DNA from: Gari tellinella
Taxonomy: Eukaryota; Mollusca; Bivalvia; Cardiida; Psammobiidae
Direction: 5' to 3'
NCBI GenBank assembly: GCA_922989275.2
Contig: OV277867.1
Span: forward strand, 3,782,001-3,846,000
Length of the DNA: 64,000 nucleotides
The translations under genes were made by a program, and so were the position numbers. The notes beneath the pieces are model-generated. The model had not been told where the DNA came from. It saw only the letters and a program-made list of their open reading frames with translations, and did no database searches. How positions within the stretch are numbered: position 1 is the stretch's first letter; every line of letters begins with the position of its first letter. Shown piece after piece: positions 1-13,800 of this stretch.

Positions 1-193
1 CGATTTTACGAATCGTACCTTTTCCCCATCGCCTGTTTCTAGTTTTGTTGACACGTGGTTGCTTAAAGCAGACTGAAAGTAAAGCAGAATGCGCCTTAAG
101 GCGCATTCTGCTTTACTTTCAGCCTGCTTTAAGCTACCACATACTAGAAAAAATCCGAAGATTTAGGAAAAATCCGGAGAAATGGCAGCCCTG
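1..193. mobile_element. CAG-2 MITE, right part (cut by window edge)
   Basis: It ends in GGCAGCCCTG, the reverse complement of the CAG-2 terminus, and the left end is outside the window. The interior holds hairpin H2 around 63-132, with a GCCTTAAGGC centre, preceded by the CCTGTTTCTAGTTTTG segment that is otherwise typical of TTAA-1. Confidence 0.7.
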
Positions 194-316
194 TCACTTT
201 CAAAAACAATGACTGTTAGATGAATGTTAGAAAGTGTGACTAGTGAACAGACAGACAGTCAGATAATGTCAAGACTTTGGACTTGTTCATTACTTTATTT
301 ACCACCAAAATTTATA

Positions 317-767
317 CAGTAAACCCTCTCTATAACAACCACTTAACTGTGTCAATTATTACGTGTTACAGGCAGGTAACTGCTTAAAGCAAAGTGAAAG
401 TAAAACAGAAAGCTCTTTTAGGGGCTTTCTGTTTCAATTTCATCTTGCTTTAACCAATTACCCCATGTTTCTAGTTTTGAAAATAGGTGACCACTTAAAG
501 CAGGTTGAAAGTAAAGCAGAATGTGCCTTAAGGCACATTCTGCTTTACTTTCAGCCTGTTTTAACCTACCATCTGCTAGAATATAGATTCATTTTTTATC
601 ATACATGTTCATAACTGTTTAAAGTGGTACTATTTTCTTCAGTGGAGGAATACATAAGAGGCGATAAAAGGCATATTCATGGGGTAATGGGTTAAGATAT
701 CACCTATCTTTCATTCATTCAATCAATTATTCTTTCTTTTAGTGGTCGTAATAGAGAGGTTTTACTG
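317..767. mobile_element. TA-2 MITE carrying a nested TTAA-1
   Basis: The left end CAGTAAACCCTCTC and right end GAGAGGTTTTACTG form terminal inverted repeats. The central hairpin is an H2 relative (CTTAAAGCA...AAACAGAAAGC). A TTAA-1 copy interrupts its right arm at a CTTTAA site. Confidence 0.8.
450..695. mobile_element. TTAA-1 MITE nested in TA-2
   Basis: It is flanked by TTAA on both sides. Termini are CCAATTACCCCATG and GGGGTAATGGG. The H2 hairpin with a GCCTTAAGGC centre lies at about 497-566. The TTAA target and CCC/GGG ends recall piggyBac-type non-autonomous elements; that class is inferred. Confidence 0.85.
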
Positions 768-957
768 TCGTAGGAAACTTGATGGTATTTTACCCAAATT
801 TAGCACAAATACTGAGCAGTCTCTCCGACTCCTCTGTGGTACACTGTACCATCAGAACTTTCTCTATGTAAGCCTCATGCTTCCACTGGTGTTTATGGGC
901 AAATGGTCTGAAAGAAAAATAAAACAAAAATCAGTTTAGTAAACATTTCCTCCATAA

Positions 958-1207
958 CACAGTGGAGAATCTGTTATTCTTTCCCGTTTAAACGCAAATG
1001 TACGCAAACGCAAAGCAATAAAACATAGAAAAGAACAACTTTTGGACAATTCTGATAATTCTTGTTTATCTAGGTGGCAAACAGCTTGGAGCCTGATCAG
1101 ACGCCAGGTTACCCGGCGTCTGATCTGGCTTCAAACTATTTGCACTGCAAATAATAGTTTTAGCGTAAACGCGTTTATTGGGAAAGAATAACAGATTCTC
1201 CACTGTA
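958..1207. mobile_element. TA-1 MITE
   Basis: Ends are CACAGTGGAGAATCTG and CAGATTCTCCACTGTA. The central H1 hairpin has arms around GATCAGACGCC and GGCGTCTGATC. Subterminal CTTTCCCGTTTAAACGC and GCGTTTATTGGGAAAG segments match the other TA-1 copies. Confidence 0.9.
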
Positions 1208-1237
1208 TTTATCGAAATCGCTTCCACACAACTGTGT

Positions 1238-1489
1238 TTAACCCTTTCCCCCATAAATACGCCTTTTTACGCCTAGAATTTATTCCTGCACTGAAGACAA
1301 AAGTTCCAATTAATACTGTTATGAATATGCAGCAAAAGAAATGTTTTCTATATCCTAGCAGATGGTAGCTTAAAGCAGGCTGAAAGTAAAGCAGAATGCG
1401 CCTTAAAGCGCAATCTGCTTTACTTTCAGCCTGCTTTATATGGTCATCTAACTTCAAAACTAAAAACAGGCTATTGGGTAATGGGTTAA
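1238..1489. mobile_element. TTAA-1 MITE
   Basis: A full-length copy in the orientation opposite to the copy at 450-695, with TTAA on both sides and the H2 hairpin near 1368-1437. Confidence 0.85.
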
Positions 1490-1764
1490 GTCATGATAAA
1501 AGGGGCCACTCGTGGAGTTACCGTAATATTTTTTAATTTAGCAATTTTTCTTTAAACCCCCCCCCCCCTTAGTTCTTTGTATTGAAAAAATGCTGTCTTC
1601 TATGATATCTGAAAAAGAATTTTCATTAAGGAGCCTTCAACGTTATTTTTAGCCTGCATTCTGCAATCACATGTATCAAAGTCTACCTATTGGTCTTCTA
1701 TCGAGTGAATATAAAATTGACTGTAAATACTGACTGTAATTTATATAAACAAACCAGTACACAC
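1490..1764. other. HPS5 intron 19, no gene seen
   Basis: A homopolymer run of 12 C lies at 1557-1568. I see no coding exon, hairpin or recognised repeat in the rest. Sequence left of here belongs to the intron after the last exon I could place, so the remaining HPS5 exons should lie outside the window. Confidence 0.5.
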
Positions 1765-1839
1765 CTTGGTTTCCCAGCTGAGTCTATGAGTAGGTCCAAG
1801 CTTTCCTCCTCTGAAAGAAGTTGTTCCAGCCAAACACAT
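1765..1839 (-). CDS. HPS5: HPS5 exon 19 (last exon in window)
   Basis: This 75-nt exon encodes residues about 1429-1454, including [16 protein letters not shown]. It resembles the human FLESLLQPESLRLDWLLL region. It is entered in phase 2 and left in phase 2 at donor CCAAG|GTGTGT. The acceptor, GAGGTGAG|ATG, has a poor pyrimidine tract, so the upstream border is the least certain in the model. The nearest upstream AG in a different phase would give a stop at once. Confidence 0.65.
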
Positions 1840-4800
1840 CTCACCTCAAAATGATTGAACACACATCTCTCTCTGTCTGCCCTGTTTATATACCACAAAA
1901 CAAACACATTGTATACAGGCAGACCAATGGGGCATTAACTCATTCACCCCTGAAACTTTTAATTGACAATTCCAATTTCAAAATAAATCTAGCCCATTTT
2001 TGACTATTAAGGATTGGTTTTAATAATATATTTCCAAATGACAAACAGTGTAGACCCTGATCAGAGGGCTCCTTAATGAGCCCTCTGATCAGGGTCTTCA
2101 CTGTTTGCATAGGACAAGTGTAATCGTCACAGGTACACTGTTTGTAAATGACAAGTATACTAGTCGCTAGGGTTGAATGTGTAAACCACAAGAAATAATG
2201 CAGAAAGCTATTATCAAATAAACAACAACTTGTACGCAAAAGAAGGTTTAAAATTCATTAGAATTTGTGTACCCCGTATACCCCTATCTAAAGGGTTACA
2301 ACTCAGAAGATAGTAACTACAGTCTTGCACACTACCAAGATTAGCAAAGTTAATCTCACCTAAGAGCTCGGGACTCCTGCTGAACCATTAGTAACATGTA
2401 TTGTTTAAATACTGTTTCCAAGGCAACACCGTGCATTCTACACATGTAGAGAACATCCACTGGCTGCACAAGAGGATGACACTTGCAGCACGAGTACACC
2501 ACAGCCGAGTCAGAATCCTTGAATAGTCTGGAATAGAATGATGGAAATCAACCCATATAATACTGAGCTTTTCAAGTTTATAATTATATTGATAACAAGA
2601 GCCGCATGCGGCCCTAAATCGTTCACCTGGTACCCATGATTATGATCAAAATCATTCTTGATGAAATTGGCCCAGTGCTTTCCAAGAAGAAGATCTTTGA
2701 AGAAAAAGTTTGACGACGGACGACGGACACAGGGCAATCACAATAACTCACCTTGGCACTTCGTGCCAGGTGAGCTAAAAAGTGATTGGTTAATATGGAC
2801 TTTTAAGACTGTTTCAAGAACATATTTAAAAGCAAATCAAACAGTGCAAACACTAATCAGAGAGCTACTGAAGGAGCTGTCTGATCAGCATCTATACTGC
2901 AAAGGATGTACATTTTACATGATTCCTCCATAGAAAAGATTGACCCTATAGCCCATAGCCTCTTTCTAGTTGACCACTCAAAGCAGGTTGAAAGTAATAC
3001 AGAATGCGCTTGGATATAGAAAGAATTTCCTATGGTGAAAATTAAGTTCAGGACTATATAAGTGGTACTAAATGTATTTTCTTAAGTGGAGGTATATATC
3101 AAAGACGCAAAATAATGTGTAATAATAAAGTTATGGCTTAAAAGATGATTTCACACAAAAGATGATTTCACACAAGTTTTGAGTGTACTCACTTAGATAT
3201 GTGTCCTAACAACAACGACCCATTGTCACTGTGATAATGTGTCTCCAGTAGATGATCAATGACCAAGCCTCTCTGTATCCCATACCTCTCATTGTCATTC
3301 AGCACCAAAACTGGTTGTAGATAAAAAGATAAATTTAACCCATTACCCCATAGTTTGTTTCTAATTTTGAAGATTTGTCACCTTTTAAAGCAGGTTGAAA
3401 GTAAAGCAGAATGCGCCTTAAGGCGCATTCTACTTTACTTTCAGCCTGCTTTAAGCTACCATCTGCTAAGATATAGAAAATATTTCTCATGATACATATT
3501 CTTGACTGTATAAATTGGAACTATTCACCTCAGTGGAGGAATAAATTAGAGGCGTAAAAAGTCGTATTTGTGGGGTAATGGGTTAAACTCCAATGTGTCG
3601 TGAACATACATATTTCAAACCAATTACCCCATAGCCTGTTTTTAGTTTTTCAAACAGGTGACTATTTCAAGCAGGTGGAAAGCAAAGCAAATGTGCCTTG
3701 AGTCGCATTCTGCTTTACTTTTAGCCTGCTTTAAGCTATCACTTGCTAAGATATAGAATATATTTGTTATTGAGTACATTCATGACTACGGTATATAAAA
3801 GGAGACAATTTTCTTCAGGGGATGAAAAAATTAAAAGGATATAATTGAGTATTTATGTAGTACAGTAAAACTTATCTATTTACAGTGGAGAAACTGTTAT
3901 TCTTTCCCGTTTAAACGCAAACGTACGCAAACGCAAAGCGCTAAAACGTAGAAAAGAACAACTTTTGGACAATTCTGATATTTCATGTTTATCTTGGTGG
4001 CAAACAGTTTGGAGCCTGATCAGACGCCGGATTACCCGGCGTCTGATCTGACTCCAAACTGTTTGCACTGGAAATAATAGTTTTAGCCTAAACGCGTTTA
4101 TTGGGAAAGAATAACACATTCTCCACTGTAGTATTACGACCACTGAAAGAAGGCCAATTAATTGTATAATAGACAGGGTGCAGCTTAAAGTAAGGAAACA
4201 GTAAAACAGAAAGCTCCTTTAGATGCTTTCTGTTTTACTGTCACCTTGCTTTAAGTAATCATCTGTCGTAAATACCCAATAATTATCAATAAATCCAAGT
4301 AAAACAGGGACAAAATCTTTGCTAGTCAAATAACATCATAACATTTAGATCACTGTTTGCACATGCACCAGGTTACATTTAATTTTTTTTTTTTTTGTAT
4401 TGACTACCAATAGCATTGTCAAAATAGAATTAACACAATTTAGAGGTCATAAAAGAGAGGTTTTACTGTAATTCCTTACCTTGTAGGCAGGAAACAAAGG
4501 CACACCATGTCTGGAATGAATGTCTGTCCCCTAACAACCTGTCCCTGACCTTGGATAGAGTCAGGTATGGGAAATAGCACCTCACAAAGAAACCCATAGC
4601 ACAGTCAACATCCTCTAGACGTTCATCAGCTCTAATACTATCAGGCTTGTTACTGTCACCCTTCTTGTCTTTATCTTCAAACTCATCTTCATCGTAAAAG
4701 TCAGTTAATTCACAAACATTTACATTTTCTTTACTTTTACTATTCACTTGTTTTTTGGCAGCTGGATCTGATGAGTGAGCTATTGTTTGTATGTCCTCAC

Positions 4801-7800
4801 TCCCAGTGTTATGTTTTATAGGTAGATTGTGTAGATCTGTAACATGGTCAAATGGGTCTCTAGTACTCTTTTCTGTTTGTTCATGTGCACAGTTTATGAA
4901 TGCGTGTTCTGAGGCAGTTTTATCACAGTCTTCAATGGAATCTCTATCTGACATATCACAGTTACAACATTTGGATAATACAGACACCTGGGATGTGTCA
5001 TCACTTGTACTCGCCTGGTCCCTGAACCCACTGGCAGCAGTTGCTGTACAACCTACAAGCTTTCTATACTTCAATATAGTCCCATGTACATTGACATCAA
5101 AGCATGCTTGTGTTAAATCACAAACATCCTTGAATAGTTCTGATTGTAGAAATAATGGATCCTTTGGGTAACAGAAGTTCTTGTCTGATAATATACTTGA
5201 GCAACAGACACCGTCTGTACCAGCAGACCCAGCTCTAGAAGGCTTCATGTTTCCACCTGTCTCTGTAGTGAGTTTACAATTTATTGTACTTTCATTTTCC
5301 TTATCACTCACTGTATCATTCCCACCAGAGACAGTTACTTCCCCTTTGGGACATAGGCCATCTTTGCTACCAGGGTTTGTATTCAGTTCTGGTTCATCTG
5401 GACTAGACTGGGTATACTTTCTAACGTGAAGTTCTTGAAAAGTTTCATTTAAAACTGTAACCCAGTCTAACAAAATCATTTGGACAGCCTCTTGGTTCAT
5501 CAGTGTGTTTATATCTTGAAGTTTTGCCTGTGTCTCATCAGTTCTAGTCTGCAGTTTTTCAATGTCAACGAGACATTGTGCTATACTGTCTCTGTCTTCA
5601 GCCAGTGGTGGTTGTTTGGTGCTGCCTGGTCCTATCTTCCTGTCATCTGTATCAAACCTGATGGTATTGGCATCCACTGGCTCAACATAAAGTCCTTCTC
5701 CAAGTGACAAGACATTGTCCGATACCTGGTAAACAAAATTCTTATATGATAATACATATATATGCTAATGTGCTATTACAACCACTAAATTGTGATATTT
5801 AATATGCGTTTATGACAGGTGACTGTTTAAAGCAAGGTGACAGTAAAACAGCTTTCAGCTATCACATGTCATTTATACAATCTATTAGCTTGCTTTCTTT
5901 TGTTTTATAATGGTAATACATGTACTGTCAAACCTGTGTTAGGCGACCACTAAACAGGAATTGTCCATTTGAAGTTTCAAGGGTGAATGACTTAATTCTT
6001 TACACCATAGCCTATTTCTAGTTTTGAAGACAAATGACCTCTTAAAGCAGGTTGAAAGTAAAGTAGAATGTGCCCTAAGGCACATTCTGCTTTACTTTTA
6101 ATCTGCTTTAAGCTACCATCTGCTAGGATAAAGGAAAATGTTTCATATGTTACATATTAATTACTGTATAAATTTGAACTATTTTCTTCAGAAAAGAAAT
6201 TCATTAAATGGGTTAAACATTGTATCTATGGTATAAAGGGTTGAACTAAGATAATAATAATAATAATAATAATAATAATATAGTGTTTTAGCTAATGCGG
6301 AATCGCGGGGCGGCCCGCCCTTCTGCCCTTTTGATCCGCCCTTCTTCCGGTGTAAGGATCCTCCCTAGTGCCCTTATTCTGTGCCCCTATCCATTTGATA
6401 TATACCGCCCCGCTGCCCGGAGCGATACCACTTACTATCGCTAATCCCATAATGGCATTATTGCCAATCAGTGCAATGCGACACACGCGTGTCATAGACA
6501 ATCAACAATTATAGTGTGTAATCGACCGATACACATATGTATCTGGTGTGGTACCCAGCATAGCGGGAGTGTACGACTGAAGCCGGATTAAATTGAAACG
6601 CGTGTGAAATTAATATGATGGCCTCCTTGAAAACCAGAATAAACGACACCCTTTTCCCTAAATTTAAACATTCATATGATTATTATCCATTATGAAGACT
6701 GAAAAAAAATCACAAATTAAAATGCAAACGCGAGTCGGGTCTTGGAAAAATATGCTCGATACAGGGCCAATAGAGAATGCTCGACGAACGAACATTTTAG
6801 GTGAATATAGATCTAAAACCGAAATTAATTTTCTTAGAAGGAAATACTTTCCATACAAATCTTTATTAATATTCACGTACCAGAAACGAACAGTCTTCCA
6901 CATTTCGGAAATGGAAAATTCAAGCGCGCACCGTGCTTCGAACTTTTACACAAGTTGTCTTTACTCGTTTTATTGGCTTCTCCGTGCCTGGATACAGCAA
7001 CAATCCAATGCCAATAATTATTTTACTTTATAGTATTTTTTGTGTGCATGTTTAACTGTGTGCGATATTAAAAAAATCTCAAAATAATTTTAAATCAAAC
7101 AAACAGGGAATACACCATATACAAAGGACTTACCCAGGGCACTCTGATCTGGGTCTATACTATTTGCATAAAGATAAAGACACTCCATAACCTAGTTTCT
7201 TGCTTTTTATTTTTTAAAGAATTAAGTAAGAGAATTGATATTTTTTAGTATTTATCGTTTTGGAGCTTTTACACCCCTGTTGCAAAAGAATGGAATACTA
7301 GTTAATGCCAGCCTCAATCAACAGCTGTATTGGGAAATCATCAGGTGCTGGAGTAAAATTTAGTTGTGTAACTTTAAATATTAATAATGAGTGATTTAAA
7401 GAAAAAAAATCTTGATCTGTTTTTTTAATATTCTATTTGCAAACATTGGCTGATTTCATCCATTTTCCATAATACTTGTATGCATCTGTATAATGTACAT
7501 GTATAGCTAAAATGCACTACATGTGCATACATGTTTATTATATATCTCTGTATCGCAAAATTGCACTATTTCATCATTAAAAGTCCAAAAATGTCCGCCC
7601 CTCCCACACCCTCCCCTATGTTCAATTGCCACATGTATTAGAAAACCTTTTTCTTTACAGACTTATAGGCTGAATACATTAAAAGTGCTTATGGACCTAA
7701 AAGACTTCAAATATGATGAAAATACACCTAGAAATGTTAACAATCCCCTCGCCGAAGTTGCAGGTCCGCACTTTGTTTGCACCCTGCCCTTTTTTGGTGC

Positions 7801-10800
7801 CCCCCTGCCCCTTTTTGGTGCCCCCCTGCCCCTTTTTGAGAGTCTGGCTAAAACACTAAGTGATAATAATAATAACGACTTTATTTACTGAGGCTACACA
7901 TTTAGGCAAGCCCAATCTTCCATATGGGCCTCGACGAAGAGTCATGTGTTATATTGCATCATGTGCTGGTGACCAATATGGCTCATTTACCTGTGATATA
8001 TTCTCTGCCAACTCTTTAGCCTTGGTCAGTAGGTTCTTCTCCTTGATGTTTTTTATCAGATTCTTGGTTTTGGCTGTGACTTTAGTTTGCATCCTATATA
8101 AGAGAAAACAAGAGGGCCATGGCCCTAAATTCGCTCACCTGAGGACATTGTAGTTTGTACCTAAGTTGACTGGGCAAGACAACATTTTAATATAACTATA
8201 AATGGAGTTATCTTCCGGACAAGAAAACATAACAAAAGGGAAATTTTTTGCCAAGCTTATGACCCTTATCCATGACACATCCTCTTATCAAGCTATTTCC
8301 ATTACCGGTAAATGATAATTATTTCACTAGCATCAGCAGAACTGGAGTTATTTTCCTGACAATAAAATATGACAAAGGGGAAAAACAAAATATTGCTGCC
8401 CTTGTGCATGGCATTTTCTCTCATCAGTTTTTTTCCATACATAAAATTTCATTACAATAGCATCAGTAGAACTGGAGTTGTCTTCTGGACAAGAAAATAT
8501 CACAAAGGGAAATAACTCCAAAAACAATGATATCCCAGTTATGGCCTTTGCAAATGGCACTTCCTCTCATTAGGCTCTTTCCAAATAGGCAATTTCATTT
8601 TACCCATTACGCCATAGCATGTTTCTAGTTTTGAAAATAGGAGGCCACCTAAAGCAGGTTGAAAGTAAAGCAGAATGTGCCATAAGGCACATTCTACTTT
8701 ACTTTCAGCCAGCTTAAAGCTATTACCTGCAAGAATGTAAAAAATATTTCTTAAGATCTTTATTTGTGTCAATAAGAACTATTTTCTTTAGTAGAGGAAT
8801 AAATTAAAGGCATATAAAGGCGTATTTATGGGGTAATGGGTTCAATCAAACATATCCTTATTTTAAAGTTGAAACGTGCCTTAGCTAAGTTTTACTTGGA
8901 CATGTATTCAATTTAAACGAGTTCGAGATATCAAAGTTAGACTGTTTGGTAATTTATTGCAATGAGAATTACATGTAGTTAGACAAAAAGATTGTTAAGC
9001 TACTCACTTATCCTTCATCTTCAAGAACTTGGCCTTTGAACCTGTGGAAAAATTGGAGCCACTCCTCTCCAGGGATCCGCTCTCCCAGGATTCCATCATT
9101 GGACTTCCTGTTGGGGAGAAATCAGTGCTCTGACTGAGCTCTTCACTCTTGAAAGTCTCATTTCCACTCTGACCATACTCCCCACTGTTAGACAGGACAG
9201 AACTAAGGCTGAGGGTATCTGGGTTCTGGAAACAAGGTTGTTACATTGCACTGATTCATACAAGGAGATTATTTTCATAACCTACAATCCTTATACAGTC
9301 GAACTTCGATATCTCAAACTCATTTAACTCGAACTATCCAATAGTTCGACATATGAACTGCATTTTTTACTACTAGGTTAAGTTGAACATACCCATATTT
9401 CAAAGTTAAAACGTGGCTTAGCCACGTTTTAACTTTGAAATACAGGTATGTTAGACAAAACAGACTTCGAGATATCGAAGTTTGACTGTATCTCAATCAA
9501 TATTAATTCTAATGAAAGGTCACAGCATAGGGTTTGGAGGAGGCATACAGTGGAGAATGTGTTATTCTTTCCCGTTTAAACGCAAACGTACGCAAACGCA
9601 AAGCACTAAAACGTAGAAAAGAACAACTTTTGGACAATTCTGATAATTCTTGTTTATCTTGGTGGCAAACAGTCTGGAGCCTGATCAGACGCCGGGTTAC
9701 CCGGCGTCTGATCTGGCTCCAAACTGTTTGCACTGCAAATAATAGTTTTAGCGTAAACGCGTTTATTGGGAAAGAATAACAGATTCTCCACTGTAAAGGA
9801 GAACGTTGGAAATAATTAGTTTACTCACTCTTATCTAAAGCCCTATGTTTCAGCATGAAAATCAAAACTGTGTTAGAGTAACACAGATAAAGTGATAAAA
9901 TGACAGAAACAATGCTTTAACTCTTTCCTCCCTGAAACTTTAAATGGACAATTCCAGTTTCCATTTTAGTCTAGTCCATTTCTGACTTTTAAGGGTTGTT
10001 TTTGTCAATGTTTGGCATTATGACAAACAGTGAAGACCCTGATCAGAGGGCTCCTTTCGGAGCCCTCTGATCTGGGTCTTCACTGTTTGCACAGGACAAG
10101 TGTACTATTCACATGTACACTGTTTGAAAAGGACACCTATATGGGGGACTAGGGGTCAAAGGGTTAACCAATACAAAAGCTTAAACCATCTCTTCATAGA
10201 CAGGGTATTTTTTATTAATTTAATTCATTCCTCCACTGAAGATTTTTTTCCCACTTTAATAGTCATGAATATGTAACATAAGAACTATTTTTCATATCCT
10301 AGCAGATAGTAGCTTAAAGCAGACTGAAAGTAAAACAGAATGTGCCTTAAGGTACATTCTGTTTTACTTTCAATCTGCATTAAGTGGTCAACAGTCTTCA
10401 AAATTAGAAGCAGGCTACGGTTAAGTGGGTTAATGTAGAAAAGTTTTTCTGCCACTGATTGTACCTTCAAAGACTGCTGGTCTGTGTTGCTAAGGAGATC
10501 TTCCTCTGACTGACCAGGCTGACCTTCAGAGAACTCCTGGGACACCACCATGTGATTCTCCTCTATGGGCTCTTGTAATGAACCAGTTGGAGACAGCATA
10601 GATCCTGATAAAGTTGTACATGTATTAGAAACATTAAAATGAGAATGTGAACTAAGAGAACATAAATATAATTTTTATGCCTTTTACTTACTTCCTCCAC
10701 TGAAGAATCTAGTGCCTTTTTGTATGAATATGTACTGCCACAAATGTTTTTTTTTATATCCTAGTAGATGGTAGCCTAAAACAGGTTGAAAGTAAAGCAC

Positions 10801-13800
10801 CTTAAGACACATTCTACTTTATTTTTAACCTGTTTAAAGTGGTCACATGTCTTCTAAACTAAAAACAGGCTATGGGATAAAGGGTTAATTGACAAATTAA
10901 CTAGTCAAAACATGTCTTCAAAACCCAATGAATGTCTGAATAACAAGTTCTTTCTTATGATCATATAAGTCAAATATGAAGAAAAATTCAATTGAAAACT
11001 ATCTGAAATAAAGTACATCACTGAACCAGAACATGTAATCAAAGATTACGAAGCTCACCTCCTGCAAAGAACAGACTTCAACACAAAACCTTAACATTGA
11101 CCCTAGAGTCAAGGTCAAAGATCAAGGTCGCCAAACTTTGGAGCATCCTGGTCCACACATTGAGGTGCATCAGCCAGAATATGAAGTTTCGTTACTGTAG
11201 ATGCAGTCGTTTGCTCAGAACATACTTTAACACAAAACCTTAAGGTCAAGGTAAAAAAACTACAGTGCATCTCGGTCTACTTATTGAGGGGCATCAGCCA
11301 GCATATGAAGTTTCATGAACATAGGTGCAGTCATTTGCTCAGAACAGACTTTAATGCAAAACCCTAGCATTGACCCTAGAGGTCAAGGTCAAAGATCTAG
11401 GTCACCAAACTGCGGTACATCTTGATCTAATCATCTAGGCACATTAGCATATGAAGTTTCATGACCTTTTGTGCAGTAATTAGACCTAGCCTTTATAGTT
11501 TATAATATTCAGTCCAGACACCGAAAGCATAAGCCCCCCTCACTTCGTGGAGGTGAGTTAAAAATAAACCTTAACATTAAGTTATTGACGTATAGTTCAA
11601 GATTGGTATGTAAAACCATGTGAGAGAAAATTGATTGTCTTCATATACAACAACCTCTCTATTAATTCCACTAAAAAGAGGGCTAATTGATTATATAACA
11701 TACAGGTGGTACAGTGGAGAAAACGTTATTCTTTCCCAATAGACACGTTTACGCTAAAACTATTATTTGCAGTGCAAACAGTTTGGAGCCTGATCAGACG
11801 CCGGGTAACCCGGCGTCTGATCAGGCTCCAAACTGTTTGCCACCAAGATAAACATGAATTATCAGAATTGTCCAAAAGTTGTTCTTTTCTATGTTTTAGC
11901 GCTTTGCGTTTGCGTACGTTTGCGTTTAAACGGGAAAGAATAAAAGATTCTCCACTGTAGCTTAAAGCAAGGAAACAGTAAAACAGAAAACTCCTAAAGG
12001 AGCTTTCTGTTTTACTGTTACCTGGCATTAAGCAGTCACCTGCCTTAAACACCTTATAACATGATTAAGTGGTTGTAAAAGAGGCTTCAATGTTTTAATA
12101 TACTTATGGAATATCAAGTCATGGAGAATGATTTCACTGTTATTTTGCATCATATCATTGTGTGTACTGCAATCACTGAATCACTTAAACCTTTCCTCCA
12201 CATACGTGTCATTGCATTCCAATACCAACTTCTTCATATAAGTACAGTAGAACCTCTCTATTAGGACCACTAAAACAAAAGGCTGATTGATTATACAAAA
12301 TACAGGTGACAGCATAAAGCAAGGTGACTGTAAAACAGAATGCTTTCTCTTTTAGATCCACCTTGCTTTAAGCAGTCACCAATCATAAACACCCGGGACA
12401 CCTAATAGTTAACACAATTTAGGAGTCATTTTACTGTATCACAAAAGAAGACTCATTGAAGGTTTTCAATACAGGTGGCTACATTAAGCAGGCTGACAGT
12501 TATGCAGAAAGCTCCTATATAAGCTTCCTGCTTCCCTTTCATCTTGCAGCAGTCACATGCCTCTAACACATTTGAATTCATGCAATTTGATGTTAAGGCT
12601 ATGAAGGAAAGGGTTTTAATAACATCATTTTTTATGACAATGTATTTCTAAGAAAGATTTCTATATCTCTGGATAACTATTGCTGGGATGTGTGCAGGGC
12701 TGCCATTTCTCTGTATTTGTCCGAAAATTTCGATTTTTTTATCCTAGCCGCCGGTATCTTAAAGCAGGTTGAAAGTAAAGCAGAATGCGCCTAGAGGGCG
12801 CATTCTGTTTTACTTTCAACCTGCTTTAAGTAATCACGCTTAAAAAATAGAAATTTGGAAATCTTAGTATTTTTCAAGATCTACTTATGGCAGCCCTGGT
12901 TGTGTAGGACAGTGGGGATGATGAGGGACAGACATTTATCTTCTAAAGCACTACCTCATGACATACAAACAACTGCATGATTTGATCAGTATTTGTAGAA
13001 AACCCCAAAGCATTGGTACAAAGCTAACATCTAATTGTGCAATTCTTGAGATTTTGTATCTAACGCCCATAGGTAGTAATGCCAGGGTGGGCAATTTTCA
13101 CACCAGGGCTATGATTTGAATACTGATCTTGATGAAGTATTCCAGGTTATGATCCATGCAACAGGAGCTAATACCTACTGGGTAGAAATGGGATAAAAAC
13201 AAGTACAGCGGAGAAGCAATTATTCTTTCCCGCTTAAATGCAAACGTATAAAATGTAGAAAATAACATTTTTAGAAAATGACAACTTTTTGACAAATCTG
13301 ACAATTCCTTTTAATCTGAGGGACAAACAGTTTGGAGCCTGATCAGACACCAGATCTGGCTCAAAACTGTTTGCAATGGAAATTAAAGTTTTGGCATAAT
13401 ACATGTTTATTGGGAAAGAATAACGTTTTCTCTACCGCCAGAGCTCCAGATAAGGGGAGTTTTTCAAAAACTAATATCTTTATTACTGACTTAAACCCTA
13501 TGGTGTGACTACTCATTAGAATTGTCTCGAAGAGACGATTCTAATGAGTAGTCACACCATAGGATTGGTGCTGAAATGAGAGAGAAAATGTTAGATTTGT
13601 TCAAATAACTCCTTCTTATCTGGAGCCCTGTACCGTAGTAGTGTCTCTACCTCTCATTATTCCAAGCACAGACACGGACCCTGTGCTTTTCCTCCTATCC
13701 ATCAGACCTACATGACAGAATCCAGATCAATAACATACACACTTTAACCCATTACCCCATAAATACGCCTTTTTACGCCTTAAATGTGTTCCTCCACTGA

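Noticed and set aside
4791..5707. Open frames on the plus strand opposite HPS5 exon 16, and similarly opposite exon 11
   Set aside because: They are antisense shadows of long coding exons; no splice sites or homology support them.
6281..7858. Target duplication around the TAG-1 copy at 6281
   Set aside because: Both sides are ATA-rich microsatellite, so any apparent match is not informative.
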